44,751 bases of DNA from Boseongicola sp. SB0665_bin_10 (GTDB taxonomy: Bacteria; Pseudomonadota; Alphaproteobacteria; Rhodobacterales; Rhodobacteraceae), in the NCBI GenBank assembly GCA_009838075.1, contig VXSG01000091.1, forward strand, positions 1 to 44,751. The letters are read 5' to 3'. Below are positions 9,576 to 19,031 of this stretch, one piece after another. A program made the position numbers and the translations under genes. A model generated the notes under the pieces. The model did no database searches and was not told where the DNA came from. It saw only the letters and a list, made by a program, of their open reading frames with translations. Each line of letters begins with the position of its first letter. Positions within the stretch are counted from its first letter, which is position 1.

Positions 9576-10043
9576 ATGAAACTGCAGATCGCGGCAGTCG
9601 GTCGGCTCAGGTCCGGGCCCGAAGCCGACCTCGTCCGCGACTACCTTGCGCGAACCGGAAGGACCGGAACGCGGGTCGGGATCGGCCCCGTGTACGTCCA
9701 GGAAGTCGAGGCCCGAAAGGGCGGCGCGAAGGAAGAGGCCAGGCTTCTCGCGAAAGCGACAGTCGACGCGAAACCGTTGGTGGTGCTTGACGAGCGCGGC
9801 ACCTCGCTGGATTCACCCGGCCTGGCTGCGCGACTCGAAGCGTGGCGCGACCACGGCCACCGTCAGGCCACCTTCGTGATCGGCGGCGCCGATGGCGTCG
9901 CGTCGACGTTCCGGGATAGGGCTGACCTTGTCCTTGGTCTTGGACCCATGGTCTGGCCGCACATGCTCGTGCGCGTCATGCTGGCCGAACAACTCTACCG
10001 CTCGGTATCGATCCTTGCAGGCAGCCCGTATCACAGGGAGTGA
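9576..10043 (+). CDS. rlmH: 23S rRNA (pseudouridine1915-N3)-methyltransferase RlmH
   Basis: This 155-residue SPOUT-class enzyme methylates pseudouridine 1915 in helix 69 of 23S rRNA, using S-adenosylmethionine. Visible family motifs are the N-terminal MKLQIAAVGRLRSGPE, LVVLDERGTSLDS, the cofactor loop FVIGGADGV (about 101-109), and the C-terminal PHMLVRVMLAEQLYRSVSILAGSPYHRE with the near-invariant PYHRE end. The length is normal. It forms a two-gene unit with rsfS and converges on glpK, with no clear terminator in the 62-base gap. Confidence 0.95.
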   Translation: MKLQIAAVGRLRSGPEADLVRDYLARTGRTGTRVGIGPVYVQEVEARKGGAKEEARLLAKATVDAKPLVVLDERGTSLDSPGLAARLEAWRDHGHRQATFVIGGADGVASTFRDRADLVLGLGPMVWPHMLVRVMLAEQLYRSVSILAGSPYHRE

Positions 10044-10105
10044 ACGCGGGGATCGCGCCGCGTCATGCACCGCTCCCTGACCCGCCCTCGCCCCTGCAAG
10101 CCTCG

Positions 10106-11590
10106 TCAGACTGCCATCGTGGCCTCGACGGCGGTTTTCCAGCGGGCGTATTTCGAGTCACGCGTGCCTGCGTCCATGTCGGGATCGAAACGGCGCTCGA
10201 ATGCACGACCGGCAGCAAATGCCGCTGCGTCCGGGTAGACGCCCGCCTTCATGCCGGCGAGCCAGGCCGCACCGAGCGCGGTCGTCTCAAGCACCTCGGG
10301 CCGGTCCACGGGCATCCCGGTCACGTCGGCAAGAAACTGCATGGTCCAGTCGCTGGCCGCCATGCCGCCATCGACCCTCAGGACGCCTCCGGAACTCGTG
10401 GGTGCATCCGCCTGCATCGCCTCGAGCAGATCGCGGGTCTGGAAGCCGACGCTCTCGAGCGCCGCGCGCGCAAGTTCGTTGGGACCCGAGTTTCGGACAA
10501 GACCGAAGATCGCGCCCCGGCAACCGGGCTTCCAGTAGGGCGCGCCGAGGCCGGTGAAGGCGGGCACAAGCGTAAGCGACTGGTCCGGATCGGAGGCTTC
10601 GGCCATGGCCTGGGTCTCGCCCGCGTCGGAGATCAGCTTCAGCCCGTCGCGCAGCCATTGCACGACCGCGCCCGCGATGAAGATCGCGCCCTCAAGAGCG
10701 TATGTCGGCTTGCCCTCGAGCTGATAGCCAATGGTTGTCAGCAACCTGTTTTCCGAGCGCACGGGAGCGGCGCCCGTGTTGAGAAGGGCAAAGCACCCTG
10801 TCCCGTAGGTGGACTTCATCATGCCGCTCTCGAAGCAGGCCTGACCGACCGTGGCCGCCTGCTGGTCGCCCGCGACACCGAGAATGGGGACGGGGCCGCC
10901 GAGGACACCCGGGGCCGTGGTGCCGAAATCCGCCGCGCAGTCACGCACTTCGGGCAGCATGCCGACGGGGATGCCCAGCAACTCGCACATGGTCGAGGAC
11001 CAGCGCCCTTCATGGATGTCATACAGCATCGTCCGCGCCGCATTCGTGGCGTCGGTCACGTGGAGAGCGCCGCCCGTCAGCCGCCAGATGAGCCAGGTGT
11101 CTACGGTCCCGAACAGCAGTTCGCCTGCCGCCGCGCGGTCTCGGGCACCATCGGCCTGATCGAGGATCCACTTGAGCTTGGTGGACGAGAAATAGGGATC
11201 GAAGAGCAGCCCCGTCCTGGCCGCAACGGTTTCCTCATGGCCCGCCTTCACCATCTCGGCGCAGTAGTCCGCCGTGCGGCGGTCCTGCCAGACAATGGCG
11301 TTGTGCACGGCCTTGCCGGTCGCCTTGTCCCAGACAAGCGTGGTCTCGCGCTGGTTCGTGATGCCGATTGCCGCAATGTCACTGGCTTTCGCGCCAACGC
11401 TGTCCATCGCCTCCCGCGCCGTTTCGACTACCGTTTGCCAGAGATCCTCCGGATCGTGCTCCACCCAGCCGCCTGCAGGAAAGTGCTGGTCAAACTCCTT
11501 CTGGGCAACGGCGGCGATCTTGAGGTCGCCATCAAACAGGATGGCGCGACTGGACGTGGTGCCCTGATCGATGGCCATGACATAAGTCAT
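10106..11590 (-). CDS. glpK: Glycerol kinase
   Basis: Glycerol kinase uses ATP to convert glycerol to sn-glycerol 3-phosphate in the cytosol. The 494-residue length is standard. Diagnostic stretches are [15 protein letters not shown] (phosphate-1 motif, residues about 6-20), [13 protein letters not shown], the glycerol-contact segment [36 protein letters not shown] and the adenosine motif [12 protein letters not shown]. The ATG has a GGGAGGAG ribosome site 6 bases upstream. No glpF, glpD or glpR is nearby, so it is a stand-alone gene, divergent from the MBL protein at 11704. Confidence 0.95.
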   Translation of the reverse strand: MTYVMAIDQGTTSSRAILFDGDLKIAAVAQKEFDQHFPAGGWVEHDPEDLWQTVVETAREAMDSVGAKASDIAAIGITNQRETTLVWDKATGKAVHNAIVWQDRRTADYCAEMVKAGHEETVAARTGLLFDPYFSSTKLKWILDQADGARDRAAAGELLFGTVDTWLIWRLTGGALHVTDATNAARTMLYDIHEGRWSSTMCELLGIPVGMLPEVRDCAADFGTTAPGVLGGPVPILGVAGDQQAATVGQACFESGMMKSTYGTGCFALLNTGAAPVRSENRLLTTIGYQLEGKPTYALEGAIFIAGAVVQWLRDGLKLISDAGETQAMAEASDPDQSLTLVPAFTGLGAPYWKPGCRGAIFGLVRNSGPNELARAALESVGFQTRDLLEAMQADAPTSSGGVLRVDGGMAASDWTMQFLADVTGMPVDRPEVLETTALGAAWLAGMKAGVYPDAAAFAAGRAFERRFDPDMDAGTRDSKYARWKTAVEATMAV

Positions 11591-11703
11591 GTGCGGCTCC
11601 TCCCATCTTCGCTCGATTTTGCGCGCTTGAGGGGAAATACACGAAGTGAACTGTTTGTGAAACGCGCGATCCGGGCTAACTTGGCAAAAGGGGGAACAGC
11701 TTC

Positions 11704-12537
11704 ATGCGCACCATCCTGATCGTACCCTGGCTCATCATGGCGGCCGTTGCGGCGCCGGCCCAGGAACGCCGGCCCAGCCATTGCTTCGCGATCGCCGAGC
11801 TGTCCCCCGAATTGACCCATGTCCACAGGGTCGCATGGAACACGCCGATCGAGGACGAGTTCACCGTTCGGCTCAGATACGTCAATCACTCCATGTATCT
11901 GCTCCAGACCCACGGCGGCCTCAATGCCGTCACCGACTACACCGGATTCATCGGGGACGTGGGTCTCGTCCCCGACGTGGTGACGATGAACATCGCGCAT
12001 GAAAGCCACTGGACCGCCTTTCCGCATCCCGACATTCCCCACGTGCTGCAAGGCTGGTGGCAGGACGGCGCTCCTGCCGATCATTACGTCGACCTCGGGG
12101 AGATGCTGGTCCGGAACGTGACAACCGACATCCGCAACCGGTTTGGCGGCGGGGTGGCCATCGAGGACAACAATTCCATATTCATCTTCGAGGTGGCCGG
12201 GCTCTGCATCGGCCATCTGGGCCACCTCCATCACGAGCCGTCCGATGAAACCTATGCCGCGATCGGACGCCTGGACGTGGTCATGGCGGCCGTGGACGGC
12301 GGCATGACCGTCGACCTGCCCACGATGATCCGGATCGTGAAGCGGCTGCGGAGCTCTATCGTGCTTCCGATGCACTGGTTTTCAGGGCTGTCTCTCGAGC
12401 GGTTCATCGATGGCGTGAGCGACGAATTCGGCATCGACCGCCGTCAGGGGAGCGAGGTGGAAATTTCGCTTCGCAGCCTGCCGTCGCGACCGACCGTCGT
12501 CGTGCTCCAGCCGACCTACATCCAGGAAACGGAATAG
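11704..12537 (+). CDS. Secreted MBL-fold hydrolase, UlaG-like family
   Basis: This 277-residue protein has an N-terminal signal-like segment (MRTILIVPWLIMAAVAAPAQ), so it is probably periplasmic. The body is a divergent metallo-beta-lactamase fold of the UlaG-like group. It has a His cluster MNIAHESHW (His99, His102), then a second cluster CIGHLGHLHHE (His171, His174) and a last histidine in LPMHWFSG (224). The classical HxHxDH is not present in that exact form, which is common in this group. Its substrate is unknown to me. It lies 42 bases upstream of the FAD oxidase on the same strand, and a shared transcript is plausible. The ribosome site is GGGGG 11 bases upstream. Confidence 0.7.
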   Translation: MRTILIVPWLIMAAVAAPAQERRPSHCFAIAELSPELTHVHRVAWNTPIEDEFTVRLRYVNHSMYLLQTHGGLNAVTDYTGFIGDVGLVPDVVTMNIAHESHWTAFPHPDIPHVLQGWWQDGAPADHYVDLGEMLVRNVTTDIRNRFGGGVAIEDNNSIFIFEVAGLCIGHLGHLHHEPSDETYAAIGRLDVVMAAVDGGMTVDLPTMIRIVKRLRSSIVLPMHWFSGLSLERFIDGVSDEFGIDRRQGSEVEISLRSLPSRPTVVVLQPTYIQETE

Positions 12538-12579
12538 CCCGGATTGACAGCCGCGCAACGGCCTTCTACCCGATCAGCC

Positions 12580-13983
12580 ATGTTGAACGCTGCGGACGAC
12601 GCCTTTGCCGAAGTCCTCGGACGGGCCGGCATCAGGGTCGTGCCGGCGCAACAGGCCTATCTCGGGGAACCTCGTTCACTGTTCAACGGGACGTCCCGGC
12701 ATGTGGCCCTGCCGACAGGCACGGAAGACGTTTCCAGGATCGTGCGGATCTGTGCCGGGGCCCGGGTTGGCATCGTGCCATTTGGAGGCGGCACGGGCCT
12801 TGTGGCGGGACAGGTGGCGACGGAAGGCCCCGCCCCGCTGGTTCTTTCGCTTGAGAGGATGACGGCGATCCGCGAGGTGTTCGCGGCGGAAGACACGCTT
12901 GTCGCCGAGGCGGGCGCAACGATTGCCGAAATCCAGATCGCCGCCGACGAAGCCGGCCGGCTATTTCCGCTGAGCTATGCCAGCCAGGGGACCGCCCGGC
13001 TTGGAGGCGCATTGTCGGTCAATTCCGGCGGCCTCAACGTGCTCCGATACGGGATGGCCAGGGATCTCTGTCTCGGAATCGAGGCCGTGCTGCCGGACGG
13101 AAGCGTGCTGCACGCATTGAAGCGGCTCCGCAAGGACAACACCGGCTATGACTTGCGTCACCTGCTGATCGGATCCGAGGGAACCCTGGGCGTCATCACT
13201 GCGGCCGCCCTCAGGCTCCTGCCCCGACCAGCCGAGATCGCGACCGCCTTCCTGGCCGTCGCCTCGCCGCAGGCCGCATTGTCGCTCCTTGCGATCTGCC
13301 GGGAACAGGCGGGCGAGCTGGTCTCGGCATTCGAACTCATTCCCGCCGAATCCTTCGCGTTCCTGGCCGAGACGCAACCCGACCTGCGTCAACCGTTCGA
13401 AGAGGCTCCGGCATGGTCGGTCCTGACCGAACTCGGCATGGGTCCCGGCACCGATCCCGAGAGCCGGCTGGGCACGATTTTCGAACGCGCTGCCGAGGCC
13501 GGCCTTGTCCTGGATGGCCGGATCGCGCAAGGCGAACGGCAGCGGGCTGACTTCTGGGCGCTCCGCGAGGCAATTCCTCATGCGAACAGGAGAATCGGCG
13601 CCATCGCCTCGCACGACATTTCGCTGCCCCTGTCCGAGATTCCGGCATTCATCGAGGCGTGCGGCGCCAGGATCCGCCAGATCCTGCCTTGCCGGATCAG
13701 CGCCTTCGGGCACCTTGGAGACGGCAACTTGCACTACAACGTCTTCCCCAGGGCAGGAGAGGCCCGTGATGCCTACATGGACAGGTCCCCGGATGTCACG
13801 CGTGTGGTTCACGACATGGTTGCCGCTTGCGGAGGAAGCTTCAGCGCGGAGCACGGGGTCGGGCGCGCCAAGTCCCGGGAACTGGAGCGCTACGGCGATC
13901 CGGCGAAGCTGGCGGCAATGCGCTCAATCAAGTCGGCGCTTGACCCCCTTGGCATCATGAACCCGGGGGCGGTGTTCGCCTGA
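12580..13983 (+). CDS. FAD-linked oxidase, GlcD / D-lactate or D-2-hydroxyglutarate dehydrogenase type
   Basis: This is a 467-residue flavoprotein of the VAO/PCMH superfamily that oxidises a D-2-hydroxy acid. The FAD-binding domain spans about 30-215, with the pyrophosphate loop PFGGGTGLVAGQ, GTARLGGALSVNSGG and NTGYDLRHLLIGSEGTLG. The C-terminal substrate domain ends with the metal and substrate motifs FGHLGDGNLHYNV and FSAEHGVGRAK. I prefer the ATG at 12580, which gives the usual short N-terminus; a TTG at 12544 is in frame. No GlcE/GlcF partners lie next to it, so a single-subunit enzyme is likely. The exact substrate cannot be read from the sequence. Confidence 0.85.
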   Translation: MLNAADDAFAEVLGRAGIRVVPAQQAYLGEPRSLFNGTSRHVALPTGTEDVSRIVRICAGARVGIVPFGGGTGLVAGQVATEGPAPLVLSLERMTAIREVFAAEDTLVAEAGATIAEIQIAADEAGRLFPLSYASQGTARLGGALSVNSGGLNVLRYGMARDLCLGIEAVLPDGSVLHALKRLRKDNTGYDLRHLLIGSEGTLGVITAAALRLLPRPAEIATAFLAVASPQAALSLLAICREQAGELVSAFELIPAESFAFLAETQPDLRQPFEEAPAWSVLTELGMGPGTDPESRLGTIFERAAEAGLVLDGRIAQGERQRADFWALREAIPHANRRIGAIASHDISLPLSEIPAFIEACGARIRQILPCRISAFGHLGDGNLHYNVFPRAGEARDAYMDRSPDVTRVVHDMVAACGGSFSAEHGVGRAKSRELERYGDPAKLAAMRSIKSALDPLGIMNPGAVFA

Positions 13984-14427
13984 TCGCCGCTTCAATGGGG
14001 CGTAGCCGAAGCCAGTCGATCCGGGCCGCTTCGAGACAGGCCCCGCCCAAACAGGCCCTGCCCAATTTGCCCGCACCAAGTTCATTGGGCCATCATGCCC
14101 TGCGGCGGCGAGGCCGGTCGGGAAATCATGTGCAAGGATGAAGACTCGGCGGCGATCCTTGTCGACCCCCTGGTCGCCGTTGCAAGCGAAGCCGCCCGCC
14201 TCGCCCGACGGCCACGCGCCCTTTCTCCCTGCGCTCCCGGACGCCACGCGCCGGATTCCCTGCGCCCGTGGCCTGGGGTGAGCATGCCTGCATCGCGACG
14301 GCCGCGGCCTTGGCGAAAACCTGCCAACGGAAGTCGGAATCGGCATAACCAACGCTGACGAATCGCTGCACAAGGGCAGTGCCGCCTCGGTCGCCGCACA
14401 GATGGGCAGGCCAGTTAGGAATGTCGG
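13984..14427. other. No gene recognised (444 bases)
   Basis: I see no recognisable protein or RNA between the FAD oxidase and the aminotransferase. A short imperfect direct repeat (CAGGCCCCGCCCAA and CAGGCCCTGCCCAA, about 14037-14070) is present. A minus-strand open frame here gives no family match I can name. Confidence 0.5.
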
Positions 14428-15747
14428 ATGAGCCACGTTTTCCCTCGCAACTGCCATTCCAACCATCCCACCGCAATTGGCGGCGAGGGATGTTACCTGA
14501 TCGACAAGAGCGGCAAGCGATATTTCGACGGATCCTGCGGCGTGGCCGTTTCCTGCCTGGGCCATTCCCACGAGAAGGTCAAACAGGCGATCAAGGATCA
14601 GATCGACCGATTGGCATTTGCCCATACCGGCTTCTTCACCTCGGATCCTGCCGAAGAGCTGGCCGATCTCCTGATCGCTCATGCGCCGGGCAACCTCGAC
14701 CGGGCCTATTTCGTTTCGAGCGGCTCCGAAACCATCGAAACGGCACTGAAGCTGGCTCGACAGTACCACCTGGAGCGCGGCGAGCCGCAGCGTCGCCACC
14801 TGGTCGCGCGCCGCCAGAGCTATCACGGCAACACGCTTGGCGCCCTTGCCGCCGGCGGCAATCAATGGCGCCGCGCCCAGTTCGAACCGATGCTGATCGA
14901 GGTCAGTCACATTTCGCCATGCTACGAGTATGCCGAACGGCTCGCGAACGAGAGCGCCCTTGATTACGGCCAAAGGGTCGCGAACGAGCTGGAGGCGGAG
15001 ATCCTGCGCCTGGGCCAGGACAGCGTGATGGCCTTCATTGCGGAACCGGTCGTTGGCGCCACGCTCGGCGCCGTACCCCCGGTCGAGGGGTATTTCAAGC
15101 GCATCCGCGAGATATGCGACCAGTACGGCGTGCTCCTGATCCTCGACGAAGTGATGTGCGGCATGGGACGGACCGGGCATCTGTTCGCGTGCACGGCGGA
15201 AGGGGTCGCGCCCGATATCCTGACCATCGCCAAGGGCCTCGGCGCAGGCTACCAGCCGGTCGGGGCGATGCTGTGCAGCAAGCAGGTATACGACGCCATT
15301 GCACAGGGCTCCGGCTTCTTCCAGCACGGGCATACCTATATCGGGCACTCCGCCGCCTGCGCGGCGGGACTGGCCGTGGTCCGCACGATCCTGGAAGACG
15401 ATCTCGTGTCGCGGGCACGCGACATGGGCGCGAAGCTGGACATCGCGTTGCGCGACGAACTGGGACAGCACGGTCATGTGGGCGACATTCGCGGGCGAGG
15501 CCTGTTCCAGGGCCTGGAATTCGTGGAAGATCACGGGACGAGACAGCCTTTCGACCCTGCCAGGGGCCTTGCGAGGAAGCTGAAGGCGGCGGCATTCGAA
15601 GAGGGCCTGATCTGCTACCCGATGTCCGGCACCCGCGACGGCCGAAACGGCGATCACGTCCTGCTTGCCCCGCCCTTCATCATGGAAGACGGCCACGTGG
15701 CCGAAATCACCGAGAAGCTCTCCCGTGCCATCCGCACAGTGACTTGA
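14428..15747 (+). CDS. Class III PLP-dependent aminotransferase
   Basis: This 439-residue fold-type I enzyme transfers an amino group from an omega- or alpha-amino donor to a keto acid. It has the usual opening (GGEGCYLIDKSGKRYFD, GLGHS-like CLGHSHEKV), the PLP phosphate loop SSGSETIETALKLAR, YHGNTLGAL, the Asp of LLILDEVMCGMGRTG and the Schiff-base Lys269 in TIAKGLGAGYQPVGA. HTYIGHSAACAAGLAV then matches the conserved C-terminal part. The substrate is undetermined from sequence: GABA, beta-alanine, taurine-like and diaminobutyrate enzymes all share this frame. It is a stand-alone gene with an AGGA ribosome site. Confidence 0.85.
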   Translation: MSHVFPRNCHSNHPTAIGGEGCYLIDKSGKRYFDGSCGVAVSCLGHSHEKVKQAIKDQIDRLAFAHTGFFTSDPAEELADLLIAHAPGNLDRAYFVSSGSETIETALKLARQYHLERGEPQRRHLVARRQSYHGNTLGALAAGGNQWRRAQFEPMLIEVSHISPCYEYAERLANESALDYGQRVANELEAEILRLGQDSVMAFIAEPVVGATLGAVPPVEGYFKRIREICDQYGVLLILDEVMCGMGRTGHLFACTAEGVAPDILTIAKGLGAGYQPVGAMLCSKQVYDAIAQGSGFFQHGHTYIGHSAACAAGLAVVRTILEDDLVSRARDMGAKLDIALRDELGQHGHVGDIRGRGLFQGLEFVEDHGTRQPFDPARGLARKLKAAAFEEGLICYPMSGTRDGRNGDHVLLAPPFIMEDGHVAEITEKLSRAIRTVT

Positions 15748-16168
15748 GCGCACTTTCCCCGGGCGCGGCGTGCACGAGGCAGCCGCTGGATTGCACGCAG
15801 CGGGTCTGCGGCGCGATGGGCCGGGCGGACGGGTTGCCCGCGCATGCAATGCAGCTGTTCAAGTTCCCAGGACTTGCGGCGCTCCTCGAGGCGCCCGACG
15901 GATCATCCGGCGGACGGGCGCGAGCTGATCGATCCGCGCGCAGGGGCGGCCCTGAACCAGTCTCGCGAGCCAGGCTGCGGTACGGCATTCGGCAACGCGG
16001 GCGCGATTCGAATCCGTGACGGCGACGCCCGGAGTCAGTCCGCTTGCTGCCGGATTCCGCGAAACGCGTCAAAACGGGCAACTCGACACTTGAGAATTTC
16101 CGCCACACCTGCCAAGATCGCCCAAAACAGGAATCCTGTCGTCAGTGCAGGATCAGAGAGGCGGAAAG
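15748..16168. other. No gene recognised (421 bases)
   Basis: I see no convincing coding region or RNA gene. A T-arm-like string (GATTCGAATCC near 16003) has no supporting cloverleaf. An odd palindrome, ACAGGA-A-TCCTGT (16127-16139), lies 30 bases upstream of the DUF484 start and could be an operator or chance. Confidence 0.45.
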
Positions 16169-16864
16169 ATGAGCGAGCAGGCAGCAATTGCCCAGGAAGA
16201 TGTGCGTACGCACATTCTTGGTGATCCCGGCGTGATACTGAAAGACCCCGACGTAATGCGGGCGCTCGTTGCCGCAAGCGAACGCACAAGCGGCAACAAT
16301 GTCGTTGACATCAGGGGCATCGCGATGAACCGACTGGAGGAGCGGCTGCAATCCCTCGAGGACATGCATCGTTCCGTGTTGGCGGCCGCCTACGAGAACA
16401 TCGCCGGAATGCACCAGGTGCACGGTGCCGTCACCAGGCTTCTCGAGCCCCTGGCACTCGAGGATTTCCTCTACTGCCTTGACATGGAAGTTGCCGACAT
16501 CCTGCGTGTCGGACGGATTCGACTGGCCCTGGAATGCGGCGCGGCGGGCATGAAGGACATCCGTCATGATACGCTCCGAAAGGTGCAATCCGGCTTCATC
16601 GAGGACTATCTCGCGAAGGGGAAACCAGCACGTCGCGTGACGCTTAGACGCTTCAGCGGTGACCCGCAGGTGATGTACGGACCAAGTTCAGACTGGGTCC
16701 GGTCAGAAGCCTGCATCGTGCTCGATTTGGGCAAGGCCCGGCCGCGCGGCATGCTGGCACTTGCCTCGGAGGAGCCGCTCCAGTTCTCGTCGAACCAGGG
16801 CACCGACCTCCTCGACTTCCTGGGCAGTGTCGTTGAGCGCGCCATGCGCCGCTGGCTCGAGTGA
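16169..16864 (+). CDS. DUF484 family protein
   Basis: This 231-residue protein belongs to the DUF484/YigA group, GAF-like proteins found next to xerC in many proteobacteria. Visible features are the N-terminal HILGDPGVILKDPDVMRALV, a helical stretch rich in Arg, Glu and Leu (NRLEERLQSLEDMH), and the C-terminal GMLALASEEPLQFSSNQGTDLLDFLGSVVERAMRRWL, a diagnostic end of the family. No enzymatic function is established that I can cite. Its TGA overlaps the xerC GTG, so the two are translationally coupled. The in-frame start at 16169 has AGAGAGGCGGAAAG upstream. Confidence 0.88.
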   Translation: MSEQAAIAQEDVRTHILGDPGVILKDPDVMRALVAASERTSGNNVVDIRGIAMNRLEERLQSLEDMHRSVLAAAYENIAGMHQVHGAVTRLLEPLALEDFLYCLDMEVADILRVGRIRLALECGAAGMKDIRHDTLRKVQSGFIEDYLAKGKPARRVTLRRFSGDPQVMYGPSSDWVRSEACIVLDLGKARPRGMLALASEEPLQFSSNQGTDLLDFLGSVVERAMRRWLE

Positions 16865-17778
16865 TCCAGCCGGGCCTGAACGACGCGCTTGAAAGGTGGC
16901 TGGCCGAGCTGGCTTCGGTGGCGGGCCGCTCGGAGAACACCGTTGCAGCCTATCGCCTGGACGCGCGCGGATTTCTCGAGTTCATTCAGGACTACGAAGG
17001 AAAGGCTCAGGGCGTCGACGCCATTGCCCGGCTGGACACGCGCACGATGCGGGCGTGGATGGCACATGAACGTGGGCGCGGTCTGAGCGCCCGGTCACTG
17101 GCCCGGGCCCTGTCCGCCGTGAAGGGCTTCGTGGCCTGGATGGCCGAAAGAGACGGTTTCGACCCGACGGACGTTCTCATGAGGCGGGCGCCGCGCTCCC
17201 GGGCCAGGCTGCCTCGTCCGCTTGAGAAAGACAGTGCCCGATCATTGCTTGAGGCCGTCGGGAAACATTCCAGGACACCATGGGTCGCGCTCAGGGATCA
17301 CGCGGTTGCACTGCTTCTCTACGGCTGCGGGCTTCGAATCTCGGAAGCGCTCGGACTGCAGGGCGCGGACCTCCCGCTTGGCGAGACCCTTCGCATTCGG
17401 GGCAAGGGCCGGAAGGAACGCCTGGTTCCGGTCGTTCCGGTCGCGCGGCAGGCCGTGGCAGCCTACGTTGATGCCTGTCCGTTCGAGATCGGCGGGAACG
17501 AACCGGTCTTTCGCGGGGTTCGCGGCGGCGCCCTCAACCCGCGCCAGGTCCAGAAACTGATGGCAACGGTTCGCACGCAACTTGGTCTTCCGCCGAGCGC
17601 AACGCCGCATGCCATGCGCCACAGCTTCGCGACACATCTTCTGGATGCCGGCGGAGATCTTCGCACGATTCAGGACCTTCTTGGTCACGCGTCGCTCTCG
17701 ACCACGCAGGCCTACACGGCTGTCGACGCGACGCGGCTGATGGAAATCTATGAAGCGGCGCATCCGAGGGCTGTTTGA
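16861..17778 (+). CDS. xerC: Tyrosine recombinase XerC
   Basis: XerC resolves chromosome dimers at dif with XerD. The N-terminal SAM-like core-binding domain (1-100; SENTVAAYRLDARGFLEF) precedes the catalytic domain. All six active-site residues are visible: Arg159 (CGLRISEAL), Lys182 (GKGRKERLVPV), His250 and Arg253 (HAMRHSFATHLLDAGGDLRTIQDLLGH), His276 and Tyr285 (TTQAY). The 305-residue length is normal. It starts with GTG overlapping the DUF484 stop as GTGA. A 221-base gap with no obvious terminator separates it from the convergent pdxA-like gene. Confidence 0.93.
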   Translation: MIQPGLNDALERWLAELASVAGRSENTVAAYRLDARGFLEFIQDYEGKAQGVDAIARLDTRTMRAWMAHERGRGLSARSLARALSAVKGFVAWMAERDGFDPTDVLMRRAPRSRARLPRPLEKDSARSLLEAVGKHSRTPWVALRDHAVALLLYGCGLRISEALGLQGADLPLGETLRIRGKGRKERLVPVVPVARQAVAAYVDACPFEIGGNEPVFRGVRGGALNPRQVQKLMATVRTQLGLPPSATPHAMRHSFATHLLDAGGDLRTIQDLLGHASLSTTQAYTAVDATRLMEIYEAAHPRAV

Positions 17779-17999
17779 GTCCGGTTGCTTCCCGTCTCGT
17801 CGCAACATCAGGCCCTGTCTCGCTTCTTGCGGGTGCGGCCAGCCGCATGCACAAGCTCGTCCGCCGATTCCCGACACCGTGAGTCGCCCGAGGCCGGGAC
17901 TGACGCCCGGGGCGCAAGGGCCAACTTCGCGGACGTCGGGAATCTCCGCCTCGATGCTGCCGACGCAAAGCGATCGCCGGGCCGGCCGCGGTTGCAGGC

Positions 18000-19031
18000 T
18001 CAGTCGGCCAGGCCGGCATCAACGCCCGTGGTCGCGTTGCGGTTGCTGGCCATGTTCAGGCACATCGTGAACGCGTTCCTTGCGGGCACCGGGTTCGCCT
18101 TCGCCTGGCCCGCAATGTCGAACGCCGTGCCGTGGGCGGGTGTCGTCACCGGGACAGGCAGGCCGGCGAGAACGGACACGCCGCGATCAAACCCGAGCAG
18201 CTTTATCGCGATCTGGCCCTGGTCGTGGTACATCGTCACGACAGCGTCGTACTCGCCATCTCGCACCTTGAGCCACAACGTGTCCGCAGGCAAGGGCCCG
18301 ACGCAATTGATCTGCCTGCGCTGCGCGCGCTCGACTGCAGGGCGGATCACGCGGATCTCCTCGTCGCCCATCAGGCCGCCATCCCCGGCATGCGGATTGT
18401 AGGCGGCCACCACGATGCGCGGACGGTCATGGCCCGCCATCTTCAGGGTCCTGTCCGCGAGCCCGATGCTTTCCTCGATCCTCTCGGTGGTCAGGAGATC
18501 GGGCACGTCCTTCATCGCGACATGGCTCGTGACCCGGCCGTTCCACATGCCATTGGCCACGTTGAACTCGCTTGCCGGAGTCCTGAGACCAAAGAACGCG
18601 CGGGCAAAGCCAAGCTCGTCCGCGAATTCGTTGCCGCCCAGATGCATCGATTCCTTGTTGAAGGGCATGAACACGATGCCATCGACCATTCCTGCCCGCG
18701 ACAGCTCAAATGCCCGGCGCAGGCCCTCAATCGAGGATCTCCCGCCGGCCGCCGAAACCCGGGCCACCGGAACCTCCCCGATGCCATCGATCGGCAGGTC
18801 GAGATGCAGGACCTGGCCCTCGACAGGGACAAGCTCGGCATCGAGCGCCGCGTGCCTGACGTCGATCCTGGATCCCGCCTGGTCCTCGCCCCGCGCGAAC
18901 ACTTCTGGCGCCCCGATGACCACGAGGTTCGCGCAGCTGCGCACCTCGTCATCGCTCAGGAGCCTGTGCAAGAGTTCCGGGCCAATGCCCCCGGGGTCGC
19001 CCTGGACAAGGGCAATGGTCTTCCTGGTCAC
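18000..19031 (-). CDS. PdxA-family 4-phosphoerythronate/4-hydroxythreonine-4-phosphate-type dehydrogenase
   Basis: This 343-residue protein is of the PdxA family, metal-dependent NAD(P) beta-hydroxyacid dehydrogenases. It has the N-terminal QGDPGGIGPELL, substrate residues around PFNKESMHLGG, and three metal histidines in TSHVAMKDVPD, MYHDQGQIAIKLLGFD and TTPAHGTAFDIAGQ. The GTG at 19031 overlaps the GntR stop as GTGA, so it is the last gene of the sugar-acid operon. That setting argues against vitamin B6 synthesis and for a catabolic PdxA2/TphB-like role on a phosphorylated sugar acid or a cyclic diol. The usual partner of PdxA2, a DUF1537 kinase, is absent from the window. Confidence 0.85.
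   Translation of the reverse strand: MTRKTIALVQGDPGGIGPELLHRLLSDDEVRSCANLVVIGAPEVFARGEDQAGSRIDVRHAALDAELVPVEGQVLHLDLPIDGIGEVPVARVSAAGGRSSIEGLRRAFELSRAGMVDGIVFMPFNKESMHLGGNEFADELGFARAFFGLRTPASEFNVANGMWNGRVTSHVAMKDVPDLLTTERIEESIGLADRTLKMAGHDRPRIVVAAYNPHAGDGGLMGDEEIRVIRPAVERAQRRQINCVGPLPADTLWLKVRDGEYDAVVTMYHDQGQIAIKLLGFDRGVSVLAGLPVPVTTPAHGTAFDIAGQAKANPVPARNAFTMCLNMASNRNATTGVDAGLAD

Noticed and set aside
13924-15849. Long minus-strand open frame of 641 codons opposite the aminotransferase
   Set aside because: It is the antisense of a well-supported PLP enzyme and has no family motifs. Long antisense frames are expected at this GC content.
15990-16025. T-arm-like string GATTCGAATCC suggesting a tRNA
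   Set aside because: There is no 5-base T stem, no anticodon arm and no acceptor stem. It is not a tRNA, and at most chance.
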